A stretch of 64,000 bases of DNA from JBCCSZ01 sp039821145 (lineage in GTDB: Bacteria; Bacteroidota; Bacteroidia; Chitinophagales; Saprospiraceae): the NCBI GenBank assembly GCA_039821145.1, contig JBCBOS010000005.1, positions 283,916 to 347,915 on the forward strand. The letters run 5' to 3'. Made by a program: the position numbers and the translations under genes. The notes beneath the pieces are model-generated. The model was not told the origin of the DNA, searched no databases, and saw nothing but the letters and a program-made list of their open reading frames with translations. Below are positions 50,875 through 59,085 of the stretch, piece after piece. The first letter of the stretch is position 1. Each line of letters starts with the position of its first letter.

Positions 50875-52584
50875 ATGAAGGATTTTGCGCGATTGGGCCT
50901 TTCCGATCCACTGGTGGAGACAATAGAAGCAATGGGATTCGAAACGGCGACCCCCATCCAAGCACAGGCCATCCCTCGTCTTTTGCAAAACGATACCGAT
51001 TTCATTGGCTTGGCACAAACCGGAACAGGAAAGACAGCCGCTTTTGGTCTGCCATTGATAGAGCTGGTGGACGTAAAAAATCGGCAAACCCAAGCACTGG
51101 TCCTGGCACCTACGCGAGAGTTGTGTCTGCAAATCACCAAAGAACTCATGGCCTTTGGCCGCCATTTGCGCCAGCTGCGCATCGTATCTGTTTATGGTGG
51201 GGCAGACATCAAAAAGCAAATCACGGAAATCAGAAAAGGGGCACAAATTGTGGTGGCGACCCCTGGGCGCCTGCGCGACCTGATGCGGCGAAAGGTGGTA
51301 GACATCCGCCAAATCCAATATGTCGTACTGGACGAAGCAGACGAAATGCTCAACATGGGCTTCAAGGAAGAGATTGACGAAATCCTGGAGGATACGCCGG
51401 ACGAAAAGCTCACCTGGCTGTTTTCGGCCACCATGCCCAACAGCGTTCGCCAGATTGCCACCACCTATATGAGCAAGCCCGTGGAGATGAGCGCAGGAGA
51501 GCGCAATACCTCCAACCGCGACATTGCCCACCAATACGTATGGGCACGCCCTTCTGAGCGCTACGACCTGCTGCGCCGCTTCATCGATGCCGACATCAAC
51601 TTGTTTGGCCTGGTCTTTACCCGCACCCGGCGCGATGCCCGCGAGCTGGCCGAAAAGCTGAGCAATGATGGCTACAATGCCGATGCCCTCCACGGCGACC
51701 TCAACCAACGACAGCGCGACCTGGTCATGGACCGCTTCCGGCGACGCAAACTCCGGCTGCTCGTCGCCACTGATGTAGCTGCCCGGGGCATCGACGTCCA
51801 AGACATCACCCATGTCTTCCACTACAACATCCCGGACGACATGAACTTCTACACTCACCGAAGTGGCCGCACCGGACGGGCAGGTAGAAAAGGCATCTCC
51901 TTGATTTTGGCCCATCCCAAAGACAAGGGTCTCATCCGCATCTTGGAACGCCGCCTAAAGGTGCGCTTCGAACTGGCCACCATTCCCAGCAGCCGCGACA
52001 TTCTGGAACAACGCCTGCACCGCTATTTCAAAAAAGTCAAAGAAACCACTCCCGATGACATTCTGGAAGAGTTCCTGCCACAGCTCATGGACGAATTGGA
52101 TGAGTTGACCAAAGAAGAACTCGTTCACCGAATCGTCTCCTATTCCTTCCGCAAGTCTCTTAAGACCTTCAAGCAGTCCAAGGACTATGGCCGCCAAAAG
52201 TCCATGAACAACAAGGACAAAGGGAAAGGAAAAGAGAGGGACAGAGGGCGACAAAAAGAATGGGAATACGCGCCTGCCAATCGCAAGCAAAGGCGCCTGT
52301 TCATCAACATTGGCACCATGGATGTGTCCAACAAAGGAGAATTGCTCGATATCCTGTCAGAACACGCTACCATAGAACGCTCCGACATTGGCAAGCTGGA
52401 AATGAACAAGCGACACACTTTCTTTCAAATCGAGGAAGAGGCCGCTCCCAAGATCATCAAGGCTTTCCGCGACAGCTTCATCGACGGCCGCTCCATCCGC
52501 ATCAATGATGGAGACCAAACTGGCAGAAAAAACAGAAAGGGAGAGAAGAAATTCAAGAAGAAAAAGGGAAAGAAGAGGAAGTAA
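50875..52584 (+). CDS. DEAD-box RNA helicase with DbpA-type RNA-binding domain
   Basis: This 569-residue ATP-dependent RNA helicase is intact in all core motifs: Q motif (FETATPIQAQAIP), I (AQTGTGKT), Ia (PTRELCLQ), II (VLDEADEML), III (FSATMP), V (ATDVAARGIDVQ) and VI (HRSGRTGRAGRKG). A charged linker precedes a DbpA-type domain (RLFINIGTMDVSNKGELLDI through DGRSIRIND), which in DbpA targets 23S rRNA. The final 20 residues are almost all Lys and Arg. It probably acts in ribosome assembly. Its last 32 bases overlap the end of the convergent kinase gene. Confidence 0.96.
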   Translation: MKDFARLGLSDPLVETIEAMGFETATPIQAQAIPRLLQNDTDFIGLAQTGTGKTAAFGLPLIELVDVKNRQTQALVLAPTRELCLQITKELMAFGRHLRQLRIVSVYGGADIKKQITEIRKGAQIVVATPGRLRDLMRRKVVDIRQIQYVVLDEADEMLNMGFKEEIDEILEDTPDEKLTWLFSATMPNSVRQIATTYMSKPVEMSAGERNTSNRDIAHQYVWARPSERYDLLRRFIDADINLFGLVFTRTRRDARELAEKLSNDGYNADALHGDLNQRQRDLVMDRFRRRKLRLLVATDVAARGIDVQDITHVFHYNIPDDMNFYTHRSGRTGRAGRKGISLILAHPKDKGLIRILERRLKVRFELATIPSSRDILEQRLHRYFKKVKETTPDDILEEFLPQLMDELDELTKEELVHRIVSYSFRKSLKTFKQSKDYGRQKSMNNKDKGKGKERDRGRQKEWEYAPANRKQRRLFINIGTMDVSNKGELLDILSEHATIERSDIGKLEMNKRHTFFQIEEEAAPKIIKAFRDSFIDGRSIRINDGDQTGRKNRKGEKKFKKKKGKKRK

Positions 52585-53110
52585 TCTTCTCCACAGCAAG
52601 CCGGACTCTTTCTTCATTGCTCAGATCTCCTTCCAAACGCAGGCAAGGACAAGACAATTCTTCCAGCCATCGCAGATGAAGGCTGATGTCTTTGTCGTCA
52701 AAATCGGGATTGTCGTATTGCTGTGCCCATTCCAAAAACTCTGCAGAAGTCTCCCGAATGATGGGATCAGTTTGCCAACGTTGCCCATACCGCTCCAGTT
52801 CTCTTTGTCGAAGTCGATGCATGCGAATGTGAGGAGGGATGCGCAGAAAAATTGCCAAATCGAAAGCAGTCATCCAATGGGCATTCCACCCGATTACCCC
52901 TCCACTGAGAACGAGATTTGGAACAGCCTCAAAATCGTGGCGAATGTTTGCCTGCCGCTCCACTGAAGAGTAAGGCTCTTGGTAGGGAGGATCAGTCTTT
53001 TTCCAATAATAGTCATCCGAATCCAGATGAGGCCAGCCCATCTCCTCAGCCAGTGAGCGGGCCAAGGTCGTTGTGCCAGAACCGGAGGCGCCAAAGACAA
53101 TTGCTTTCAT
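52553..53110 (-). CDS. P-loop NTPase, small-molecule kinase-like
   Basis: This 185-residue protein starts MKAIVFGASGSGTTTLARSL with the Walker A G-x-x-G-x-G-T-T variant. The sequence HLDSDDYYWKKTDPPYQEPY resembles the substrate-facing region of shikimate/adenylate kinase-like and FlaR-type proteins. A lid-like Arg-rich stretch (MHRLRQRELERYGQRW) follows. The start is 53110, since the longer frame to 53278 is antisense to nothing conserved and overlaps the desaturase. The desaturase stop is 11 bases upstream, so the two are co-transcribed. The substrate is unknown. Confidence 0.85.
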   Translation of the reverse strand: MKAIVFGASGSGTTTLARSLAEEMGWPHLDSDDYYWKKTDPPYQEPYSSVERQANIRHDFEAVPNLVLSGGVIGWNAHWMTAFDLAIFLRIPPHIRMHRLRQRELERYGQRWQTDPIIRETSAEFLEWAQQYDNPDFDDKDISLHLRWLEELSCPCLRLEGDLSNEERVRLAVEKITSSSFPFSS

Positions 53111-53121
53111 CGCAAGAGTTG

Positions 53122-54228
53122 TCAGCTCACCGCAGGCTGTGGATTGCCCAGGGCCCAAAGCATTTTCCCGTGGTTGACAATGGCTCCTCTGAAGGTGGGC
53201 ACACTGTGGTAGGGAATGCCAAATTCCTCTGCTGTTTGGCGGACGATCTTGGACAAGGCCTTGTAGTGGACATGGCAAATGGTGGGAAACAAATGGTGCT
53301 CAATCTGGTAGTTCAACCCACCGGCGTACCAACCGATCAATTTGTTGGTAGGGGCAAAATTGGTGGTGGTCAGCAACTGATGGACCGCCCAGTGATTTTC
53401 CATTTGTCCTTCCTGATCAGGCAGGGGATATTCCGTTTGAGGGACCACGTGCGCCGGCTGAAAGATGATGCCCAGTATGAATCCACAAATGAAGTGCATG
53501 CTGAAAAAGGAAAACAACAACCAGCCCCAAGAGATGGGCAGCAGATAGATGGGAAGGGCCAAAATGTAGCCAAAGTAGAAAATCTTGGATAGCAACATTT
53601 GCAGAAACAGTTGGTTGTAAGAACGTTTTTCGTCCTTGCCCAATCCCATTTGCTTGTATTTGAAAAAGCGATTGAAGTCTTTGCCAGTTATCCAGGTGAT
53701 GGTCATCAAACCATACAAAACCCAAGCGTAAATGTGTTGAAACCGATGCACTTTGTGGTGGCGTTGGTGGGGGGAAAAGCGCAGCATGCCCCTTGGGCTG
53801 ATGTCCTCGTCCAATCCGTCGACATTGGTGTAGGAGTGGTGCAGTAGGTTGTGCTGAATTTTCCAATTGTAGGCACTCCCCCCGACGAAATCAAGCATGT
53901 ATCCCAGCCATTTGTTGACTTTTTGGTTGGAAGAATAAGCTCCGTGGTTGGCATCGTGCATGATGGACAGACCGATGCCTGCCATGCCTATCCCCATGAC
54001 CAGCCAAAGGCAGAAGATCAAAGCCGGATGAGTGACCAAGCCAGACAGCATCAGAAAATACGGCAAGAGGTACATGCTCAACATGGAGACAGTTTTGACC
54101 TTCATGTTCCAATTGGCGTGGCGGGACAAGCGGTTGCTTTTGAAATAGGCCCCTACTCTTTTGCGCAAGGTACGAACGAAGTCGGCATCTGCCTTTTTGG
54201 AAAATTTGATTGGGCTGAAGTTCGTCAT
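53122..54228 (-). CDS. Membrane fatty acid (acyl-CoA/acyl-lipid) desaturase
   Basis: This 368-residue integral membrane di-iron desaturase has the three His boxes: HDANHG (in SIMHDANHGAYSSN), HNLLHH (in WKIQHNLLHHSYTNVDG), and QIEHH (in GLNYQIEHHLFPTICHVHY). The QxxHH form of the third box is typical of front-end (delta-6/delta-5-like) and related desaturases. There are four to six membrane segments. It introduces double bonds into membrane lipids, often to adapt fluidity. The start at 54228 (MTNFSPIKFS) is preferred over the ATG at 54255. It is upstream of the P-loop kinase in the same unit. Confidence 0.95.
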   Translation of the reverse strand: MTNFSPIKFSKKADADFVRTLRKRVGAYFKSNRLSRHANWNMKVKTVSMLSMYLLPYFLMLSGLVTHPALIFCLWLVMGIGMAGIGLSIMHDANHGAYSSNQKVNKWLGYMLDFVGGSAYNWKIQHNLLHHSYTNVDGLDEDISPRGMLRFSPHQRHHKVHRFQHIYAWVLYGLMTITWITGKDFNRFFKYKQMGLGKDEKRSYNQLFLQMLLSKIFYFGYILALPIYLLPISWGWLLFSFFSMHFICGFILGIIFQPAHVVPQTEYPLPDQEGQMENHWAVHQLLTTTNFAPTNKLIGWYAGGLNYQIEHHLFPTICHVHYKALSKIVRQTAEEFGIPYHSVPTFRGAIVNHGKMLWALGNPQPAVS

Positions 54229-54382
54229 GTGAACACTGTTTATTCTGATGAGCACCCAAACTAGGCAAAATATCTGTACCCTATGCCACCCACAGCTTGT
54301 TAGGTTAACAAAAATTACACATCCATTACAATAACCTTCTGCTGCTCCCTTGGTTGTCGCCTACTTATCTGTTTCCATCGAG

Positions 54383-54967
54383 TCAGAATCCCCGGCGTTT
54401 TTCGGGAGGTCCAAATGCCAAGCTGACGCCCGCTCGAAAATAAAAGGGATAATCGTTGAATTCTACAGGGCCAAGTCCGGTCATGGCATAGGGGTTGAGG
54501 AAGGCTCGCCTGCCAATGCGCCGGTAAAAGCCCACGCTCGGACCAGTGTACACGGGCCAATTGACAAAGGCAAGGATCGGTCCGTCAGGTCGAACGCGAG
54601 CGTAATTTTCGATGTACAAATATTTCAGCTCTACATGCCAACTGGCATAGCCTCCTTCAAAGGTCTTTCCCCCCCAAAACCATCGGCCCAGAAACTGTGC
54701 TTCCAGCAAATGGACATGTTGCGTTACCCCTGGCTCTGACGGGTGGCGGTTCCAAGAATAGTGATAGCTGGCAGACCACTGAAAGCTCATTTGTTTGTAG
54801 CGAGCCTTTTCCCGCCCCAACTCAATGCCAATGCCGGGATAGGTCTCATCGAGAAAGGAAGAAAGATTGAGGTGGGTGCTGAGTCCGGCGCGGTAAAGTA
54901 CGTCCTGGGCTTGCAAGGAAAGTCCTGCCAATAGCAGGAACAGAAAGAAGGGTGTTTTCAGCTTCAT
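54383..54967 (-). CDS. Small outer-membrane beta-barrel-like protein
   Basis: This 194-residue protein has a signal peptide (MKLKTPFFLFLLLAGLSLQA). Alternating hydrophobic/polar strands rich in Tyr, Trp and Gly follow (FQWSASYHYSWNRH, GYASWHVELKYLYIENYARV, GFYRRIGRRAFLNPYAMTGL), ending AGVSLAFGPPEKRRGF. This is the look of an eight- to ten-stranded outer-membrane barrel. No family is recognised. The start at 54967 is set by the signal. A MITE-like element lies just upstream. Confidence 0.75.
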   Translation of the reverse strand: MKLKTPFFLFLLLAGLSLQAQDVLYRAGLSTHLNLSSFLDETYPGIGIELGREKARYKQMSFQWSASYHYSWNRHPSEPGVTQHVHLLEAQFLGRWFWGGKTFEGGYASWHVELKYLYIENYARVRPDGPILAFVNWPVYTGPSVGFYRRIGRRAFLNPYAMTGLGPVEFNDYPFYFRAGVSLAFGPPEKRRGF

Positions 54968-54987
54968 ACAATTTTTATTTAAGTGAA

Positions 54988-55142
54988 GTTGTTTAAAAAC
55001 CATTTACGTGGCTGCAAAATGATCTGTAGAGTGATCTCTTCGGCTTTTTTTTCGCCCATAGCTATGGCTACGAACTCTAAAAAGAGCCTCGATCTAACCC
55101 AACATCTCTATTTTTCGCTCTACGCAACAATTTTTAGACAAC
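54988..55142. mobile_element. MITE-like inverted-repeat element, copy B
   Basis: A 155-base non-coding unit between divergent genes has ends GTTGTTTAAAAA (54988-54999) and TTTTTAGACAAC (55131-55142), which pair at 11 of 12 positions. The left arm contains GGCTGCAAAATGATC and the centre CATAGCTATGGCTACGA, both with counterparts in copy A (the centre in inverted orientation). The remaining 75 bases to the next start hold nothing recognisable. Confidence 0.55.
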
Positions 55143-55217
55143 TATCAGTGTGTGGGTACCTGTCTCAAACGGAAATCTACATCTTTCCACATTATTTTTA
55201 ACTTTATCCTAACAAAA

Positions 55218-55763
55218 TTGCCCACATCCTTGAAGACCTCACACCTCTTGTTCTCATTTCTATTCGCACTGCTCGCCTTGTGGCTGGCGGTGGGCTTGGC
55301 AGAAGTGCCCGCGCAGGTAGGTAGCTCGGTCCATCCCCAATTCAACAGCATGCAGAAAGGTGGTGTCTCCTTTGCCGAGCATCCGCTCCAACAAGGGCTG
55401 TCTCTGAGCATAGGGATTTGCATTCTCTGCATTTTTCTGTCGGTCCTCTACCTGGCCAAGGGATTTCGCGGACTGCGGACTGCTCAGAAGGCTTGGCTCG
55501 TCACGGGTGCGCTCTTGTATCTGGGCATCTTTGTGGCCATGAGCCTGTCGCATCTGCACTACTCCACCGGACCAGCGCCCAGCTATTTTGGCGGACTTCC
55601 CAGCCCGACAGCCTGGATGGTATATGGCATTTGGTTTTGTCCCCTCTTTTTCAGCATTGCCTATGTAGCCTGGTTCGACCAATGGATTTTTCCCCCCGAA
55701 GATCACCGAGTATTCGAGGAGATGGTCCGCAGGCGCCAGCGAGAAACGACCCAAAACCAATAA
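55218..55763 (+). CDS. Four-TM membrane protein, probable partner of the symporter
   Basis: This protein of about 181 residues has four predicted membrane segments (HLLFSFLFALLALWLAVGLA, GLSLSIGICILCIFLSVLYL, AWLVTGALLYLGIFVAMSLS, MVYGIWFCPLFFSIAYVAWF) and a basic C-terminal tail. No ATG precedes the first helix. TTG at 55218 or 55230 is the most likely start, and a GTG at 55152 would give 203 residues. The symporter gene begins three bases after its stop, so the two are surely co-expressed. I know no named family for it. An accessory-subunit role, like the small partners of other symporters, is inferred. Confidence 0.75.
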   Translation: MPTSLKTSHLLFSFLFALLALWLAVGLAEVPAQVGSSVHPQFNSMQKGGVSFAEHPLQQGLSLSIGICILCIFLSVLYLAKGFRGLRTAQKAWLVTGALLYLGIFVAMSLSHLHYSTGPAPSYFGGLPSPTAWMVYGIWFCPLFFSIAYVAWFDQWIFPPEDHRVFEEMVRRRQRETTQNQ

Positions 55764-55766
55764 GCC

Positions 55767-57248
55767 ATGGAGGAACTGCGCAATCCCATCATTTTAGGCT
55801 GTGTCGGCTTGTACATGTTGCTGTGCATCGTGGTGGGCATCTGGGCGTTGCGCCGGACCAAATCGACCCACGACTTTTTCATGGCGGGGCGCGACCTGGG
55901 CATTTTGGTCACTGCCTTTGCCGTCTTTTCGAGTACGTTGAGCGGGTTTGGATTTGTGGGTGGGCCCGGCTTGGTCTACCGCATGGGCATGAGTTCTTTT
56001 TGGATGGTGGTGTGCATCATCATGGGCTTCAACATCTCGTTTTATTTGCTGGCCAAGCGATTGCGGCTCTTGTCAGAATTGGGAAGCTGCCTATCGCTTC
56101 CGGATGTGGTGGCGCTCCGCTACGGCAAACGCTCCACGGCCCTGCTCACGGCCCTGGCCATCCTGCTGGGTGTCTTGGGGTATTTGGCCACCCAAATTTT
56201 GGCCATGTCTGTGGTCCTGCAAGACATTTTGCGAGCAACGGCGGTTCTGTCGGACATCAGTCTGGAAAGCTGCCTGGCCATCTCTTGCTTCATCCTGGTT
56301 TTCTACAGTGTCACGGGTGGCATTGTGGCCTCTGTCTATACCGATCTGATCCAAGGAGGTGTCATGATTGTGGCAGCGACTTTGGTGTTTTTTACGGTCT
56401 TGTTCACCTTCGATGGTGGCTTCACGGAGGTCAGCCAGACCATCGCTGCCGACGATCGGGAGGCCATCGGGCCTTGGGGAACGCTGGGGATGATTGGGTG
56501 CTTGTCCTGGTTTTTTGTCTTTGGACTCGGCGGATCTGGCCAGCCACATGTCATTACCAAGATGATGATGTACAAAAAGGTCAGCGATGCCCGTTTCATT
56601 TTGCCCCTGTCCATTGTCGGTTATTTGTTTTCTGCCTTGCTCTGGATCAGCATTGGGCTTGTCATGCGGGCCCTGGTACTGAGCGGTCGCCATCCGGAGT
56701 TGGCCAGTGCCGATGCTGCCGCCTCTCAGTTTTTGCAACACTACGCCCATCCTGTCTTGGCTGGGGTCGTCTTTGCGGGGTTGTTTGCCGCCATAATGTC
56801 CACTGCCGATGCCTTTCTCAACATCGGTACCGCAGCCGTTATGCACGACATCCCCAAGGCCCTGGGCTTCCAGCTGGCCAATGGGCTGTCTTGGGCGCGC
56901 ATCACCACTGTGTTGCTGACCATCCTATCGGCCCTCTTTGCCCTCTACAGTGGTGATCTGGTGGCCATACTGGGGGCCTTTGGCTGGGGTACCTTTGCGG
57001 CGGCCATCGTCCCTACCGTCACCATCGGCTTCAACTGGAAGCGCGCCACGCCCCTGGCGGCCAATGTCGCCATTGTCAGCAGCCTGCTCATCAATTTCCT
57101 GGTCAAACTCTACGGCATTTCTCTGCCGTACAACATAGATGTCGGGGCACTGTCTCTGGCTGTTTCCTTGCTTTTGTTTTTTGGCATTTCCTTTCTCTCC
57201 CCTCCTCCTGCCATCGATCCAGATGTGGAGGCGGTCATGGACATGTAA
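55767..57248 (+). CDS. Sodium/solute symporter (SSF family)
   Basis: This 493-residue secondary transporter has about 13 membrane helices. The early FFMAGRDLGILVTAFAVFSS and FGFVGGPGLVYRMG, the central YSVTGGIVASVYTDLIQGGV and the later FAAIMSTADAFLNIGTAAV are SSF signatures, the last holding the sodium-site Ser/Thr residues. The GGxxGxPH variant appears as FGLGGSGQPHVITKMMMYK. Substrates of related proteins include proline, pantothenate, acetate and sugars, and I cannot choose among them. It is preceded by the small membrane partner. Confidence 0.95.
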   Translation: MEELRNPIILGCVGLYMLLCIVVGIWALRRTKSTHDFFMAGRDLGILVTAFAVFSSTLSGFGFVGGPGLVYRMGMSSFWMVVCIIMGFNISFYLLAKRLRLLSELGSCLSLPDVVALRYGKRSTALLTALAILLGVLGYLATQILAMSVVLQDILRATAVLSDISLESCLAISCFILVFYSVTGGIVASVYTDLIQGGVMIVAATLVFFTVLFTFDGGFTEVSQTIAADDREAIGPWGTLGMIGCLSWFFVFGLGGSGQPHVITKMMMYKKVSDARFILPLSIVGYLFSALLWISIGLVMRALVLSGRHPELASADAAASQFLQHYAHPVLAGVVFAGLFAAIMSTADAFLNIGTAAVMHDIPKALGFQLANGLSWARITTVLLTILSALFALYSGDLVAILGAFGWGTFAAAIVPTVTIGFNWKRATPLAANVAIVSSLLINFLVKLYGISLPYNIDVGALSLAVSLLLFFGISFLSPPPAIDPDVEAVMDM

Positions 57249-57365
57249 AGCCAATGATAAATCGATGTAAATTCCAGTCTGAATTCAGCAGCAAAGCCTT
57301 TGGAGAGTGAGCAAAAATCCCTAGTTTCGATCCCAATCTACTGACAAAACAAAAATCACCTTGCC

Positions 57366-58088
57366 ATGACAGCATTTTTCGGAGAATTGATCGGTACTGC
57401 CATGCTGATGTTGCTGGGAAATGGCGTGGTGGCCAATACCTTGCTCAAAGACACCAAAGGACATGGGGCTGGTTGGCTGGTCATCACCATCGGCTGGGGC
57501 TTAGCGGTCTTTGTTTCCGTCTTCATTGTGGCCTCCGTCAGTGGCGCCCACATCAATCCGGCTGTCACCCTCGGCCTGGCCATGGCAGGTACCTTCGACT
57601 GGTCTTCTGTGCCCGCCTATTTGATCGCTCAATTCATCGGAGCCGCCATCGGTGCTTTGCTGTGCTGGTTGTTGTACAAACCCCATTACGATCGCACGGA
57701 AGACAGCGATGCCATTCTGGGCACCTTTTGCACTGGTCCTGCCATCCGGGATGCACTCCCCAATTTGTTTTCCGAAATCGTGGGGACCTTTGTGCTGGTC
57801 TTCGCCGTGCTGTTCATCTCTGGCGCCAAGGTGGGTGAGACAGATGCCTCGCTGGGAGCCCTGGATGCCCTGCCAGTGGCCTTGGTGGTCCTTTGCATTG
57901 GCATTTGCCTGGGTGGCCCCACTGGCTACGCCATCAACCCGGCCCGCGACCTCTCGCCCCGCATCATGCACGCCCTTTTGCCCATCCCACACAAGAAGTC
58001 CAGCGACTGGGCCTACAGCTGGATTCCCGTCCTCGGCCCCATCATCGGAGGGATTTTGGCGGGCTTGACCTTTGTGGCTCTTTCCTGA
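57366..58088 (+). CDS. MIP-family channel (aquaglyceroporin, GlpF-like)
   Basis: This 240-residue channel has six helices. The two pore loops are SGAHINPAVTLG and GYAINPARDLSPR. The Asp after NPAR marks the glycerol-conducting GlpF branch rather than strict water channels, and the long segment between helices 3 and 4 supports this. It probably passes glycerol or other small neutral solutes. No glycerol kinase gene lies nearby. The gene has a 117-base leader after the symporter gene. Confidence 0.94.
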   Translation: MTAFFGELIGTAMLMLLGNGVVANTLLKDTKGHGAGWLVITIGWGLAVFVSVFIVASVSGAHINPAVTLGLAMAGTFDWSSVPAYLIAQFIGAAIGALLCWLLYKPHYDRTEDSDAILGTFCTGPAIRDALPNLFSEIVGTFVLVFAVLFISGAKVGETDASLGALDALPVALVVLCIGICLGGPTGYAINPARDLSPRIMHALLPIPHKKSSDWAYSWIPVLGPIIGGILAGLTFVALS

Positions 58089-58232
58089 CCCTCCCCCATC
58101 TGTAAGCTGCTAAACTTTTGGAGCGATTTAGAGGTTTACATTGTGTCAATTGTCTTCTAGCCTTCTTACATTTACATCGCACAGGGGTCAGCGTCCCCGG
58201 TTGCGACACGCAAAAGCTAAAATTTCTGAGGA

Positions 58233-58994
58233 ATGATCGTTTTACTCTCGCCAGCCAAATCGCTGGATTACAGCCCCACAGAGGTCAAAGACTACAGCAT
58301 CCCCCGCTTGCTGGACAACAGTGAGCAATTGGTTAGCTCTCTGAAAAAACAATCCGTAGGTGGTCTGAAGAAGCTGATGAAAGTCAGTGACAAGATTGCT
58401 GCCTTGAACGTCGAGCGCTACCAACAATTTCAGCTGCCGTTCAACCCAGACAATGCCAAGCAAGCCATCCTGACCTTCAATGGTGATGTGTACACTGGTC
58501 TGCAGGCCGCTACCTTTGACAAGAGGGATATGAAATTTGCCCAAAAGCACATCCGCATCCTGTCTGGTCTATATGGTCTGCTCAAGCCCCTGGACCTCAT
58601 GCAGGCTTATCGGCTGGAAATGGGGACTTCCCTCAAAACCAGAGGTCGCAAGAATCTGTATGAGTTTTGGAATGAACGCATTACCGAATTGATCAACGAA
58701 GACGCCAAGACTTCCAAAAGCAAACTCATCCTCAACCTTGCCTCCCAGGAGTATTTCAAGTCTGTCAAAGCTGATTTGTTGGATCGGCCATTGCTCCATG
58801 TCCACTTCAAGGAGTGGCGGGATGACAAGCTGAAGGTCATTTCCTTCAATGCCAAAAAGGCACGCGGTGCCATGGCACATTTGATCGTGAAGACCCGAAT
58901 CAACAAAGCAGAAGAGCTCAAGCAATTGGATGTTGATGGCTATCGCTACCAGCAAGAATTGTCGGACGAGCAAAATTTTGTCTTTGCCAAGTGA
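58233..58994 (+). CDS. yaaA: Peroxide stress protein YaaA (UPF0246)
   Basis: This 253-residue protein opens MIVLLSPAKSLDY and contains FNGDVYTGLQA, RILSGLYGLLKPLDLMQAYR and NLASQEYFKSV, all characteristic of YaaA. In E. coli the protein lowers free iron and protects DNA from hydrogen peroxide, and a structural relationship to DNA-binding folds has been reported. The length is normal. The start is the only ATG near the conserved opening. Confidence 0.96.
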   Translation: MIVLLSPAKSLDYSPTEVKDYSIPRLLDNSEQLVSSLKKQSVGGLKKLMKVSDKIAALNVERYQQFQLPFNPDNAKQAILTFNGDVYTGLQAATFDKRDMKFAQKHIRILSGLYGLLKPLDLMQAYRLEMGTSLKTRGRKNLYEFWNERITELINEDAKTSKSKLILNLASQEYFKSVKADLLDRPLLHVHFKEWRDDKLKVISFNAKKARGAMAHLIVKTRINKAEELKQLDVDGYRYQQELSDEQNFVFAK

Positions 58995-59085
58995 CCAAAT
59001 GACATTGCAGTGGCTGATTTTTTCTGTTCACCAGCGGCGACAGCAGCCTCTAGCAGGCCAATGGAACTGCCCAAACCTGAAAGTC

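Noticed and set aside
55418..56956. A 512-codon + strand frame across the symporter
   Set aside because: It is rich in Cys, His, Arg and Gly with no hydrophobic pattern, and it overlaps a clear SSF transporter in another frame.
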